This document shows positions 1-10,318 of a stretch of DNA of 64,000 bases, piece after piece. The stretch spans positions 13,020,001 through 13,084,000 of the forward strand of contig OZ231128.1 of NCBI GenBank assembly GCA_965153355.1. The letters are read 5' to 3'. Numbering within the stretch: position 1 is the first letter of the stretch; the number at the start of each line of letters is the position of its first letter. The stretch comes from Flaccisagitta enflata. Its lineage: Eukaryota > Chaetognatha > Sagittoidea > Aphragmophora. A model generated the notes under the pieces. That model ran no database searches and was not told the DNA's origin. It saw only the letters and a program-made list of their open reading frames with translations. Made by a program: the position numbers and the translations under genes.

Positions 1-387
1 CCAGCGTATTTTGAGCTACCTCCACGACGCCATTGCGCCCAATCGCCAAATGGACACTTACTACCAGACTTACCAGCAACGACAAAAGACTCAGTTGATC
101 GCTGGATATCGCAAATTGTACCTGGTGGGAACTCATTCACCAACCCCGTTGACGTGGCTTTAGAAGATATCGACGACGCCGTTACTCTGGCCAACAACGC
201 CAAAAATGGCGTAGTTGGCAACACAACGCCGAGATGCGACGTCGATGGAAGTGGAGCAGGAGATGAAGCAGGAGAGAAGAAGCAGGAAGAGAGGCAGCAG
301 GGGAGAGAACCTGCCGCAGATCTGCAGCAACATCAACGGGAGGAGAAGCAGCAGCAGGAGCAGCAGCAACAGCCTCCTCCGCAGTAG

Positions 388-2067
388 GAGGTCCTCAGCG
401 CAGCGGCAACAGCTTCAAGTAGCGGGGGAGCAACTGCGTCTTCAACGGCGCCCGCGTCGAAGAAGACGAAGGAGCTTAAACAGCGGCCAGAAGCAGCAGC
501 AGCGCTACAGCAACAGCTAGGGCTACAGCAACAGCAGCAACTCCAACACGAGCAACAACAGCAACTGAGGCAGGTTCAGCAGCAACAGGCGGGAGAGGAA
601 CAGCGGCTGCAGCAACAGCAACAGCAGCAACTCCGATACAAGCAACAACAGCATCCTCAGCAGCAACAGGAAGAAGAAGAGCAGCGGCTGCAGCATCAGC
701 AATATTTAACGGCTGAACAGCAAAGGCAACAACAGGAACGATGGCATCAGCAACAGCAAGCTGCTGAGCAACAGAGACAGCAACAGGAGCAGCAGTATCA
801 ACAACAGCAACAACAGGAGCAGCTGCGTCAACATCAGCGGCAGCAAGAACAACTACATCAACAACTACAGATTCAGAGGCAGCAACAGGAGGCTGAGGAA
901 CAGCGGCAGCGGCAGGAGCAAGCTCAGCGGCAGTGGCGGTTTCATCAGCAACAGTTGCAGCAACAGAAGGCTGTGGTTACTCCCGTGACGGCGATTTATC
1001 CTCCTGCAGCAAGTCATACTCTCATCGATAATGACAATGTTAACATGGGTACTGAACAACAGCAACATCAGCAGCGTGATGACGAGTCAGAGTCTAATAC
1101 AACGATGATCACAGCAACTGACGAAGCAGAAGATGCAGCAATACGGGGGCACGAGCAGGTTGCAGCGGACAAGGCGTTTGTGCGACATACGTCGTTTGCG
1201 CCATCTGCAGCTCCAGCGACGAGACATCCCGAAGTTGGGCGTCAACTGCATCGTCTACAGCAATTGATGGACGAGAACGCAGCGCAACACTTGCAGATTC
1301 AACAGAAAGAGCGCGAAATACGAGCAGCTCAAATGGAGATTCAAGAGCTCAAAGATCGCCAACATCGACAAATAGACTCAAGGCCATATTCGCATCCCTT
1401 CCCAGCTGCTCGTCAACCGGAAGTGACGAATCAGCTTCCACAGATCAATGCGATAGAGGTCTTCTTAGAAAGGGCATCGTACGATAATCTTATGCGAGCA
1501 CGAGACATTGGCCTAAGGGCTTTGGAAAGGGGAAGGCCAGAGAGACCTCTACAAGATCTTTCTTCCACTGATTACATGGTATGGAAGCGCAAGTTTAGAG
1601 ATGCTGCAAGACATGAAGGCTTGTCACAGATGGACATTCTTACAGAGTTACCAAAGTGGTTTTCTGGGCCGGCCAAAGAGATCATTGAGACAGCGACGAT
1701 TGGAGCATCGGAGGAGGTTGCGGAGGAGGAGTTGACCGCCGCCTTCAAGAAGATGGACGTCCTCTTCATGGCGTGCCGCAACAACATCCCGGATCTCTTT
1801 AACGATATCGTCGCAGGATCGAGGATTCATTCTTCCGACCATAAAAGACATTTCCATCTGGCATCGACGCTGCAAAAAGCAAAGAAGATTGCGCATACGT
1901 GTGGTGAACTATACCATTGTCACAGGAAGGAGCTTCTGCAAGAGATCATAAACAAGAGAGTGCCCCATCTGGCGGACAAATTTTGGGAAAAGCACCACGA
2001 AGCAACGTTGAGAAATATCTCCTTCTCTTTTGATGATCTCGTCAATATGGTCGAAACATGGGCCTAA
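388..2067 (+). CDS. Gag core with glutamine-rich N-terminal half (retroelement, decayed)
   Basis: This frame is open without a stop from 388 to the TAA at 2065-2067, although the first ATG is only at 955. Codons 388-955 give runs of glutamine with scattered E, R, H and L, predicted to be coiled coil or disordered. From about 1240 to 1370 a heptad-like helix follows. The part from about 1560 to 2060 starts near Y-M-V-W-K-R-K-F and contains L-P-K-W-F-S-G-P-A-K, like the helical gag domain upstream of knuckles in BEL/Pao elements. The 954 bases upstream of the first ATG are equally open, so the true start probably lies upstream and has been cut off by the TAG at 385. The same frame is also open from base 1 to 384. 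Confidence 0.55.
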   Translation, partial: EVLSAAATASSSGGATASSTAPASKKTKELKQRPEAAAALQQQLGLQQQQQLQHEQQQQLRQVQQQQAGEEQRLQQQQQQQLRYKQQQHPQQQQEEEEQRLQHQQYLTAEQQRQQQERWHQQQQAAEQQRQQQEQQYQQQQQQEQLRQHQRQQEQLHQQLQIQRQQQEAEEQRQRQEQAQRQWRFHQQQLQQQKAVVTPVTAIYPPAASHTLIDNDNVNMGTEQQQHQQRDDESESNTTMITATDEAEDAAIRGHEQVAADKAFVRHTSFAPSAAPATRHPEVGRQLHRLQQLMDENAAQHLQIQQKEREIRAAQMEIQELKDRQHRQIDSRPYSHPFPAARQPEVTNQLPQINAIEVFLERASYDNLMRARDIGLRALERGRPERPLQDLSSTDYMVWKRKFRDAARHEGLSQMDILTELPKWFSGPAKEIIETATIGASEEVAEEELTAAFKKMDVLFMACRNNIPDLFNDIVAGSRIHSSDHKRHFHLASTLQKAKKIAHTCGELYHCHRKELLQEIINKRVPHLADKFWEKHHEATLRNISFSFDDLVNMVETWA

Positions 2068-2409
2068 TTCAGCGAAGTAAAGGAGTGGAGGAGATACAGT
2101 CAACGGGGCATTGCAACATCTGCAGCAGCACACATGCGACGGAGGAATGTCACCAACTTCTTGCGCTCGAAGTCGACGATAGAATTCGGAAATTGGCATT
2201 CCACCGTCTTTGCTTTCATTGCATGAGCGTCGGACATTCGGCAAAAGGGTGCGTTAATTGACCAATTTGCCAAATCTGCAAAAAGCAGCATGCTACAATT
2301 CTCCACGGGCGAACCTACCACAAGAAAAATGACGATGAGGAGGTGAAGAGAGGAGGAGAAAAGTTGAGTGAGAATTCAGCTGACATCACCATCAATGGCT
2401 CTCAAGCGT
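2058..2409 (+). pseudogene. Retroelement zinc knuckles, broken by a stop
   Basis: The frame overlaps the end of the gag core by 10 bases in the -1 frame. It encodes a first knuckle C-x2-C-x3-H-x4-C, a linker with L-x3-V-D-D-R-x-R-K-L, and a second, canonical knuckle C-x2-C-x4-H-x4-C. After GCVN comes TGA (2262-2264). The same frame then continues with P-I-C-Q-I-C-K-K-Q-H-A-T-I-L-H to a TGA at 2407-2409. In BEL/Pao elements the second knuckle is normally followed by just such a C-x2-C-x3-H segment ending in L-L-H, so the TGA is read as a nonsense mutation. No slippery heptamer is evident at the overlap, so an indel is likelier than programmed frameshifting. Confidence 0.6.
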
Positions 2410-3000
2410 GACTGATTCGCACTGACAACGGCGGCTCTCGCCGACCGGAAAAAAGTCAAAAAAGTCGAATCACGTAACTCCTACAATCGTTCCCGTGGAT
2501 AAAATTGTTCGTACGCATAACCACGATTTTGCTTTGTCTCTTACAATTCCACGCGCGTATTAAAACTTTATAAAGTGAAACCCCATCGCTCATTGCATCA
2601 CGACCATCGACATCCGGCGGCGCCCCTATGGATCTGTTGCGGGCACGGTGTCAACTTTGGCGCGGAGTCCACACGTGTCCAAGGGAGGCGCGCGCAGTTT
2701 CGAATTGATGGAAGATAGTGATGGCAAAGAATGGGAGTTTTGCGTTGCCTTCAATCACGTAGTAAATAGGCAAAATCGAGAAAGACTTTGCGGTAGATAC
2801 TCACGTCGTCGTCAACAATTTGCGGCTATAGCGTTGATGGTGCCTAGGGGGTGTCTTTGGCGATAATGGAACCGTTATTCAAGTCCGGAAAATTCGAGTC
2901 CGACGCCTAAAATGGAGACATTTCACGTGGAGATCGTGGATTTGGACACATAAATAAAGCTAAGTTTAAGAGAGAGAGATTTGGGCGCATTGGCCTGTCA
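2410..3000 (+). other. Retroelement 3' remnant or unassigned sequence with a polyadenylation signal
   Basis: An abrupt change follows the gag stop. A short frame at 2838-2957 reads V-I-Q-V-R-K-I-R-V-R-R-L-K-W and ends in TAA. The hexamer AATAAA lies at 2953-2958, overlapping that stop. The arrangement would fit the tail of a deleted pol gene or an LTR, but no polymerase motif is present and no matching 5' LTR is in the window. The assignment stays open. Confidence 0.25.
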
Positions 3001-5640
3001 TTTAGTAACTATAAATATGAATGATGGTTGCTCTGTCTGATTTTATCGACAAAGAGGGTGAAAACTCATATTTGGTTCTGATCATCCATGCTTTCGCTCT
3101 TTCCTTATTACTAAGTTTGTGTGCTTCAATATCCAAGCCAACATTGATTCATTTCGCATTGACATGTAATTTTTACCTGTTCCAAATGCTTTCCTGTCCA
3201 TGTCAGTTCATCTGTCACCATTATCGCTTCTGCTTCTGCTGCTGCTGGTGTCAACGTTCGAAGGCTGAGGACATCCGCATCTGCAGTGTCCCGTCCAATC
3301 TCAATGATGCTCCATGCCCCAAGGCGCAAGTGTGGTTCCTAGCCTTCCGTTAACGATGATGTCCGACGGGGCATTGGGCCGATACTACAGCCTAGGGCGG
3401 GGGCGTCGTTGGATCCATTCTCGGGCGTCGACGTCGCCTCAACCTCGTCTTTTCCCTCGTCTTCTTATCGCAATTTGACGAGCTGTTGGAGATTCGAGTT
3501 TGTGCTTCTCTGCCTTGGAGATAGTGCAGGTGACGTGGTCGTTCTGAGATGGTTCTTGGAGTCTATTTCCCTCGTATATTTGTTTTTAATTTATAGGGAT
3601 AGTAATTTATTGTTTTATCTTTTGTTATCAATCTGTTGTTTTGGCTACGAACATATCGTATCACTTAGTTTTTAGATTTTTTGACATTTGTCTTTTTAAA
3701 ATCTCATTTACGAATAAATTTTGTATGGTGTACATATTAGTATATGCCCTCCTCTTATACTTTTCCACCTCGAAGTCAAATCCCAGTCTAGAGGTGCTCC
3801 TAGGCCCGTTCCCCCTTTCCCCCCCCCCCCCAATTTCCCTTCTTAACTTTTTAACAGAACGGGCGCCTTTTCTTCCTCGTCTCCGTCTCGTCTCCACCTC
3901 CCAATCGTCGGATTGATCACTGCGCTTGGCTTCGGCCCCCTCTTCCGGACAGGGGGGGAAAGATTCATTGCCATGTTGTTCGTCGGTCTCCTTCTGTGGA
4001 AGGGGGGGGGGATGTAAGAGGCGGAGGCTGGGGAGAGGGGCGGGGGCTGTAGTTATAATGATTTTTTTTGCGTTGCAGTATGGGTTTTTTATTTAGGGTT
4101 TCCCACGACCAGAAACTAGATGTCGGATTTTTGAAATTTGTGAAATTACAAAAATGGGGCAGAATGTGGAAATGTGTGCTATTTATAAGTGTGGGAGTGA
4201 TGATGCTCTTCGCGTGAATGTCTTTCTCCTTCTTTTTGTCCAATTCGGTGCCTTTTGTTTTTGCCACTTTTGGGCCGCAACCATATGGTGCGCATGGTTT
4301 TGTCCATTTCGCCTTTTGTTTACAATTTACGTGTTTTCACGTATTTTTTCCTTCTACTTTTTTCATCGTCGTGTGTTTTATGCTTCGCATTTTTATCTTG
4401 CGTACACATCGCTATGGCATCGCTTCCTAATGGAATGATTGATATTTTGCTTGATTTTCATGTTTTGCGCCCTTGGAATTTCACATTTTTCATAAGTCTC
4501 TCATCCTTTTATTGCAGAGACATATGAACGGACGCCTGACTTTCATGACGGTCACGACGCCGGTGGGAAACCATGGAAATTGGGCATAAAGTAAGTTTTA
4601 TCATTTTAGTGTTTTGGTGTTTTATCATTGTTTTTGTCGTCTGGCTTTTTATTGTTTTATCGTCTGTTTTTTATCTTTTTATCCTGCATCCTGCGTCCTG
4701 CATTTGCACCTTTTTATCGTCTGCCCGGTCAACTGATTATTGGGGTGACATGGGTGAATTTAGTGGGATGGGCAGGGCGGGGGCGGTGTACTGATCTGGC
4801 TTCATGGCCTCTGGATAAGATGTACATGTTGTTATTGGCTGTTTCTGCTCGGTGTCTATCCTGATCTCATGTTGTTTTCATGCATTGGTTGACCAATATC
4901 TCATGCCCAACTTCCCTTTCATTTTATGCCCCTCTCAGATTGTTGAAATTTTTCATAAAGAACGAGACCATCGCAACGCCATTTTCCAATCTTCGCCTAA
5001 TTTCCTTCGCGTCTACCATCGTCAGTCAGTCAGAATATAAATGGACGGATAGAAACTACGAGCCGTAAATTCATACCACGGAATATCTCACCATGATCGC
5101 GGTTTTCACTGACCGAAAAAATAAGTCGTGGAGAAGGGTCATTTTGTTTTGCATAGCCATATTGAATATAAAGGTTTCAGTTACATTTAGGTGTCTAAAC
5201 ACTGATCATTACTGTAAAAACACTACACTTTACAATGTGATTCGATGCATCGAGGATTCAATTTGAAGGAAACTGGGCAAAAGTTAAAGTCGGCGGAAAG
5301 GAAGCAATTGTGTATATAAACAGTTGAAAATAACTTAAGCGCATTTAAAGGGACTAAACAAAATTGTGCCTCAATGTGAAGCTGCTTTACTGCTAATGTC
5401 GAAATATTTACAAGATCTATTATGGGACTGAAGGTTTTATGCCACTTGGGCAGGCATGCCTTATTAGCGGATGCGCTCCAGCGGTGCTCCACTGTATCTT
5501 GATCTGAAGGTTATTGTGTATGTATATTGATCTCAAGGTCATATTCTGAATTCCTTTACCCTTCCCAATCAAGCCCAATGTGCAAATGTGTGAGACAGTT
5601 GTAGAGAAGAGGAAGTAGGTGGGAGATAGACAGAGAGAGG
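3001..5640. other. Non-coding stretch, no supported gene
   Basis: Only short, low-complexity open frames occur. Poly-C and poly-G runs lie near 3820 and 4005, and 4210-4720 is T-rich. No domain, splice-site pair or repeat-family end is recognised. Between 3360 and 3560 the sequence is richer in GC and CpG, which could mark a promoter or exon edge, but nothing firmer can be said. Confidence 0.4.
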
Positions 5641-5651
5641 AAGGAAAGATT

Positions 5652-5655
5652 GGGA

Positions 5656-5726
<71 letters not shown>
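5652..5726 (+). repeat. (GAAA)n microsatellite
   Basis: An essentially perfect array of about 18 GAAA units. Confidence 0.95.
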
Positions 5727-5827
5727 TGGTTAGTGACAGTGTTTTTCACTAAGTTCGATTAAAAGACCCGATTCTTGGGATGATTACAAAGAATTCAGGG
5801 AAAAAAAATAGGACTGAGAAACAAATT

Positions 5828-5945
5828 TTTAGTCGCGTGCTACAGTCTACACCCCGCCATGTTGGTCCGTTGATCGGTCGGTCGGTTGGTCGGTCGGTCG
5901 TTCCCCTTCTTACATTTTTTGGCGATTTTGAGCTTTTATCCGGCC
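5828..5945 (-). mobile_element. Family A interspersed element, fragment
   Basis: It begins with the family A end (TTTTTAGTCGCGTGCTAC, then CTACACCCCGC) and continues with GGTCGGTCGGT-type tandem repeats. The other end (GTATCCGGCCTTG) is missing, so the copy is truncated. Orientation is given relative to the full copy at 37,749-37,978. Confidence 0.6.
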
Positions 5946-6128
5946 CTGTTCAAAGTCATTCAACATGGGTAATAATTGCTACAGCATCAGTGGATATGAC
6001 AAGTGTGATTGAAACTCGGTGGATTGAACCAGAAAATTACAGTAAAGTCAATATGTGTCTACTAATTGATGTTGTGCCTTTTGTGGGGATGAGATGCTAG
6101 TGAGTAATGTCTGTGTATCCTCGGTCAA

Positions 6129-6255
<127 letters not shown>

Positions 6256-6379
6256 TGTTTGTTTGTTTATTTTTTTGTTTGTTTGCGTGTGTGTGTGTGT
6301 GTGTTTGTTTGTGTATGTCTGTATCGGTGTGTCGATGTTCCCTCTTCGTCTGGGACACTCGTTCGTGACGGGGATTTAT

Positions 6380-6950
6380 AATTAGAAGGAGGAAGGGAGG
6401 CAAGTCTACAATTCCTCGTGCCGATGCCAATGGGGTTAAGGTTGAGGTTAACAAAAAAAGATGACTGAGTTTCACCCTTGGGAAGGAAATGATATGAGCT
6501 CTTGAGGAAACAAAGAGGGTCGGGAATGGCGGGGCGGGGCGGGGCAGGGGGGGTCGGGGCGTGGCGGGGCAGGGGGGCGGGCGCGGCCAACCAGAGAGAA
6601 AGGGGGCCCGGGGCTAAGGACCTCCACACATTCTTTGACGCGTTCACGCTGCTACTACAATTATAGGGCAAACTGCAAGTATGAGTCATCAGGCATGTAC
6701 GTATATCGATGGGGAACATTGTTGCAAATATGAATGAAAGATTCAGGATTAGTGAGCGGGGTTAGCCCTGCAAATTGCAAGTGAATGAAAGCAAGTGTCT
6801 AAATGTTTCATTTATTTAAATAAAAGCGAAAAATTGGCCTCAAAATGGTAGTTTTTTTTTTCAAATGTTATGCTCCTTTCCTACAATCAAGCGCTCACTG
6901 TTTTGATTTGGCATAACACAACCGCAGCATTTTACTATTTTTTGAGGGAC
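6380..6950. other. Non-coding, with a GGGGC-rich patch
   Basis: A short GC-rich simple repeat (GGCGGGGC type) lies at about 6525-6590. The rest is unique sequence with no supported gene. Confidence 0.4.
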
Positions 6951-6951
6951 T

Positions 6952-7332
6952 TTTCGGGCAGCAGTCCCAAAGGGGCCCGATGACCTATGCTTTCAAACAT
7001 GGGGAAATTTTTCCTTTGCCAGTCTGTCCTTCTTCCCATCCATCAATACCCCCCTAGTCTCAATTACTAAATTCCACCTAATTCTGTCAAATTCTGCTTA
7101 ATTCTGCTAAATTCTTCCAAACATCGCCAATTTCTGCCAATTTCAGCCAAATTCAACCATATTCTAGCCTCAGGAACAAAATCCAGCTCTGAGGCCCAAA
7201 TCCCAACAACCTCATGTGTGATAGCATAGGTCATCAGCTTCTGTGGGGCCACTGCCCTGTTACTTCCCTTAAATTCAATCACAACCTATTTAGGTAGGGC
7301 ACGGGTACCACTGACCATCTATCACTTTTGCT
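6952..7332 (-). mobile_element. Family B element (hairpin-ended), complete but degenerate
   Basis: It starts with GGGCAGCAGTCCCAAAGGGG, then GATGACCTATGCTTTC. The interior is a decayed tandem repeat of about 11-13 bases (AATTCTGCCA type, 7070-7160). It ends with the inverted copy of that start, followed by the one-sided block GGGTACCACTGACCATCTAT and ACTTTTGC. This is the inverse of the layout seen at 26,661-27,308. Confidence 0.65.
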
Positions 7333-8020
7333 TCTATTGCATTGTAGTTTTTAGGCTATAAAGATTAACAATTTTCCCTCGATTAGTTAGAATATCGCAA
7401 TTGTCATTGATGAAACAAATTGTCTTACTCATTCGCTGTGGCGTGACCTCACCGTTTCCACACCCTGAAACGTGCCGACGGAATAACGAGTTGCGCGAAC
7501 GAGTCAATGCGAACGCTTGAGTTGCCCGTTTACAACGACGATAGTTTCGATGGAGCCTTTGGCTTTGACTTGATTTTTCCGTCCTACATTTTCACCACAA
7601 ATTGGCTGAATCGGTCACCGAACAGAGCAGTTAGTGTCAAGACTTTCCCACTGCGGAATGTTGAATAGAATCGCGTAGACTTTCAAAACCATTTAAAGCA
7701 CACCAGTGATTCGGAAGCTGATGGTGCACAGTCGCGCAACAAGTTACTCTCTTCAAATGAAGAGACGCGGGAAGCGTTGAAGGGAGCTTTTCAAAAAAGG
7801 CAAGAAGCGCCTAACAGAGAAAACACCTTAATTCTTTTTTCGGTGAAATGTGTATGTTTGCTGCCTTGATAAATCTCATGGTTGTTTTCATAACGATATG
7901 TGATTGTTATCCAGATTTCTGACATTCGACGGAAAAGACTGAGAAAATCCCGGACTGCTTCAAGGAGAATTCAAAGCTCAAATTGTCAAAGCAGACGTCT
8001 ATTCAAGAGAGAATCTTAAA
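7333..8020. other. Non-coding unique sequence
   Basis: No open frame of interest. The stretch 7440-7780 is richer in CpG than its surroundings and carries no repeat-family end. No supported gene. Confidence 0.4.
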
Positions 8021-8022
8021 CA

Positions 8023-8147
8023 AATGAATGAATGAATGAATGAATGAATGAATGAATGAATGAATGAATGAATGAATGAATGAATGAATGAATGAATGAA
8101 TGAATAAACGATTTAATGAATGAATGGGTGAATGAATTAATGGGTGC
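8023..8147 (+). repeat. (GAAT)n microsatellite, left block
   Basis: Near-perfect GAAT repeats to about 8104, then variants. The block ends with GGGTGAATGAATTAATGGGT, which recurs at 8261-8280 on the far side of the hammerhead-bearing segment. Confidence 0.9.
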
Positions 8148-8248
8148 CTATATAAGACCTTGTAGTCTCTATATTTTCTAACCCTGAAGATGCCAATAAA
8201 GCAGAAACACGTGTCGGTTTCTAACTTTTCGTTCTTATTTTCTCTGGG
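8148..8248 (+). mobile_element. Short insert in AATG array, Penelope-like retroelement relic (tentative)
   Basis: About 100 bases of unrelated sequence separate two AATG arrays. The repeated flank GGGTGAATGAATTAATGGGT on both sides (8128-8147 and 8261-8280) could be a target-site duplication or simply array variation. The insert holds TATATAA near 8149 and a hammerhead core (listed separately). Minimal hammerheads of this form are known from terminal repeats of Penelope-like retroelements; no reverse transcriptase is present here. Confidence 0.4.
8180..8219 (+). ncRNA. Minimal type I hammerhead ribozyme motif
   Basis: Every conserved core element appears in order. Stem I strand AACC is at 8180-8183 and CTGAAGA (CUGANGA) at 8184-8190. 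Stem II is TGC/GCA (8191-8193 with 8201-8203) closing a 7-base loop. GAAA is at 8204-8207. A palindromic stem III, ACACGTGT, starts at the last A of GAAA. The cleavage triplet GTC is at 8213-8215 and the partner stem I strand GGTT at 8216-8219. A stem III without a loop implies activity as a dimer, as known for the minimal hammerheads of Penelope-like elements and retrozymes. Activity is inferred. Stem II is only 3 bp and may be weak. Confidence 0.6.
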
Positions 8249-8572
8249 TGAATGGATGAATGGGTGAATGAATTAATGGGTGAATGAATGGGTGAATGAA
8301 TGAATAAATGAATGAATGAATGAATGAATGAATGAATGAATGAATGAATGAATGAATGAATGAATGAATGAATGAATGAATGAATGAATGAATGAATGAA
8401 TGGGTGAATGGGTGAATGGGTGAATGGATGAATGGGTGAATGAATTGATGGGTGAATGAATAAATGAATGAATGAATGATTGATTGATTGATTGAATGAA
8501 TGAATGAATGAATGAATGAATGAATGAATGAATGAATGAATGAATGAATGAATGAATGATTGAATGAATGAT
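8249..8572 (+). repeat. (GAAT)n microsatellite, right block
   Basis: About 80 units, mostly GAAT with GGGT, GGAT and GATT variants. Frames on the minus strand (histidine-serine-phenylalanine-isoleucine repeats) are translation artefacts. Confidence 0.95.
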
Positions 8573-8844
8573 TGACAATCGATTTGGCTACGTGTATGTA
8601 ATTAGCATCTGAGAGGACGCCGGTAAAGACTGACAAACGATAAGACAGAAAGAGATCTGGAAAAAAAGAAAAATTGTGACCTAGAAGTGGACAGATTTAA
8701 ACCGTCCGAATTCTAGGAGGTGACCCAAAATCTTATCGATTATCGACCTCAAGCTCACTTAAACCATTTTCTCAACCATTCTCTCGAAAAAAAATGATAC
8801 CACAGTCAGAACACTTCGGACAAAGCGATGTGGGGTCACAATGT

Positions 8845-9042
8845 CGTTGCGGACGGGTTGGCAAGGGCATATAACCCCCATCCATGCCCACACAGAAAAT
8901 CGTATATGTTCAGTCGCGTCACAAATGCGCGTTTTCACTCTTTTCTACACGATCATCACAGACCATTGGATGGACTATCGGACCAATGGACCTACCGATA
9001 GACGGACAAAGCCTCCTCCTATACAGTTGCCTGTTCAGAACT
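8845..9042 (+). mobile_element. Family A element, diverged subfamily 2 copy
   Basis: It carries GTTGCGGACGGGTTGGCAAG at the left, an AAATGCGCGTTTTCAC motif shared with the copies at 46,295 and 59,943, GGAC-type repeats, GGACAAAGCCTC, and TACAGTTGC near the right end. The ends are decayed. Confidence 0.5.
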
Positions 9043-9461
9043 ATATACAGGGCGATTACGCAACTGACAGCTCTAGCAGGATACTGCATTGAAGAACATT
9101 GAATAGATAGTTATTGTCGCTTTTGTCAGTATCGTTCTTGTGATTACGACTCGACTCAACTAAGTAAACCCGTATATCAGTGGAAAGGGAAAACTAAACT
9201 GAGCTTCCCAGATCCTCGAAGGCGAGAAATTTATTTGATTCTCAACGCATCATTGACTCATTTTTCATAAAAAGCTAGTTTTTGTTTCGTTGGTCCTTCT
9301 GTCCTCATCATTTGTTGACAAGTTGCGATATTCTCATTACTTCTCCCGATCCTGTCTAAATGCCAAAGTGGTCTCAAGCATACCCCCCAAACCATCTGCT
9401 GGTGACTGTATCAATCCTGTTGCCCGCCTCGTCGGAGTTATTGGTGAGTTGTAACCATATC
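9043..9461. other. Non-coding, nothing recognised
   Basis: Unique sequence with no coding or repeat signature that I can support. Confidence 0.35.
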
Positions 9462-9725
9462 AGGGCGTGTTTCTATTGACGACAAAAAAATGCGTTCATT
9501 CCCGCCGTACGCGTTTTCAGTGTGAACACATATTCTGGAATTTCATCTGTCCTACGAGGGAGTGAGCGAAGTGGGTGAACGAGTCTATGAACAGAGCGAG
9601 TGAGCAAAGCAAGAGTTGCGCAGCGGAGCCCCGTGAAGCAAGTTAGCGGATTGAGCGGTGCGAGCGAACGAACATAGCGAGCGACCTAGTGGCCCATTCT
9701 ATTGTCCCGAGCTGAAACAGGCCCT
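9462..9725 (+). mobile_element. Family G MITE-like element, copy 1
   Basis: Imperfect terminal inverted repeats (AGGGCGTGTTTCTA at the left; the reverse complement of GAAACAGGCCC at the right) bracket an interior of short variants of GAGCGAGC/GAGTGAGC. A related copy lies at 38,081-38,350. No clear target duplication was found. Confidence 0.55.
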
Positions 9726-9796
9726 TAGTTTATACGTTCACACTCCACATGTCATGGATGGCACGCGATCAAACATTGCAACACCTTCCTTACATG

Positions 9797-10276
9797 TACA
9801 GTAGATGTCGTCTAGACTTGGAAATACGGGGGAGCTCATAACCTGAGCATCAGTATAGTGAGGGGACTGATATTTTGCTGAAATAATGTATAGACCCTAC
9901 GGCTTACCCTAAGAAAAAAACTTTAAGTATAAAATTTTATGATCAATCACTTTTTTTGCCGAATTTCAGTTTCATTCATTTGCTTAAAGAGCAAAACCAG
10001 TCTGGGATTTGAACCTGGAACCTCTGACTATATAAACTGATTAAGAAAAACTTGAAGTCAAGTGAGATAACTACTAGACCTATTCCAGAAGCTGATTCCA
10101 CCAAGCAAATTTGATTTAGTATATTCAAAAGGATTTTCTATTAACAGGGCTGCCATACCCCATCGTCAACCCTATAGGACATAGCATTATACACACACAG
10201 TTTCATTTCATTTGCACAAATGGTAATTAAGATATGAGGGCCCCCGTATTTCCAAGTATAGACGACATTTACTGTA
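9797..10276. mobile_element. TA-flanked MITE with 36-bp inverted ends
   Basis: 9797-9832 and 10241-10276 are inverted repeats matching at 34 of 36 positions. Both ends begin TACAGTA, so a TA target duplication with TIRs starting CAGTA is likely, as in Tc1/mariner-type MITEs. The interior contains a tRNA-like sequence (9997-10085). No transposase is encoded. Confidence 0.7.
9997..10085 (-). repeat. tRNA-like sequence (SINE head)
   Basis: On the minus strand an A-box-like GGTCTAGTAGTTATC is followed about 50 bases later by a strong B box, GGTTCAAATCC. The T stem pairs poorly and no acceptor stem forms, so it is not a working tRNA gene. It probably derives from a tRNA-related SINE. Confidence 0.5.
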
Positions 10277-10318
10277 GTCAGTCCGGACTCAGGCCATGAA
10301 ACTTCTTTAATTAAAGTC

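Larger units (their letters stand above)
1..2409 (+). pseudogene. BEL/Pao-like retrotransposon gag remnant, overall extent
   Basis: Gag of this kind packages retrotransposon RNA into virus-like particles. In order there is an N-terminal coding stretch, a very glutamine-rich part (about 500-960), a helical gag core (about 1440-2067), and cysteine/histidine knuckles (about 2112-2320). At least three lesions are visible: an in-frame TAG at 385-387, a -1 shift near 2058-2067, and a TGA at 2262-2264 inside the knuckle region. No reverse transcriptase, protease or integrase motif follows, so pol looks deleted. The BEL/Pao assignment rests on the knuckle spacing and the leucine- and arginine-rich linker between knuckles. 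The window starts inside the element, so the 5' LTR is not visible. This is inference from motif order, not from a search. Confidence 0.6.

Noticed and set aside
2058-2067. Programmed -1 frameshift between gag and the zinc knuckles
   Set aside because: No slippery heptamer or obvious pseudoknot at the overlap, and the element has other stops. A simple indel is likelier.
9997-10085. A functional tRNA gene on the minus strand
   Set aside because: B box is good, but the T and acceptor stems do not pair and the element lies inside a MITE.
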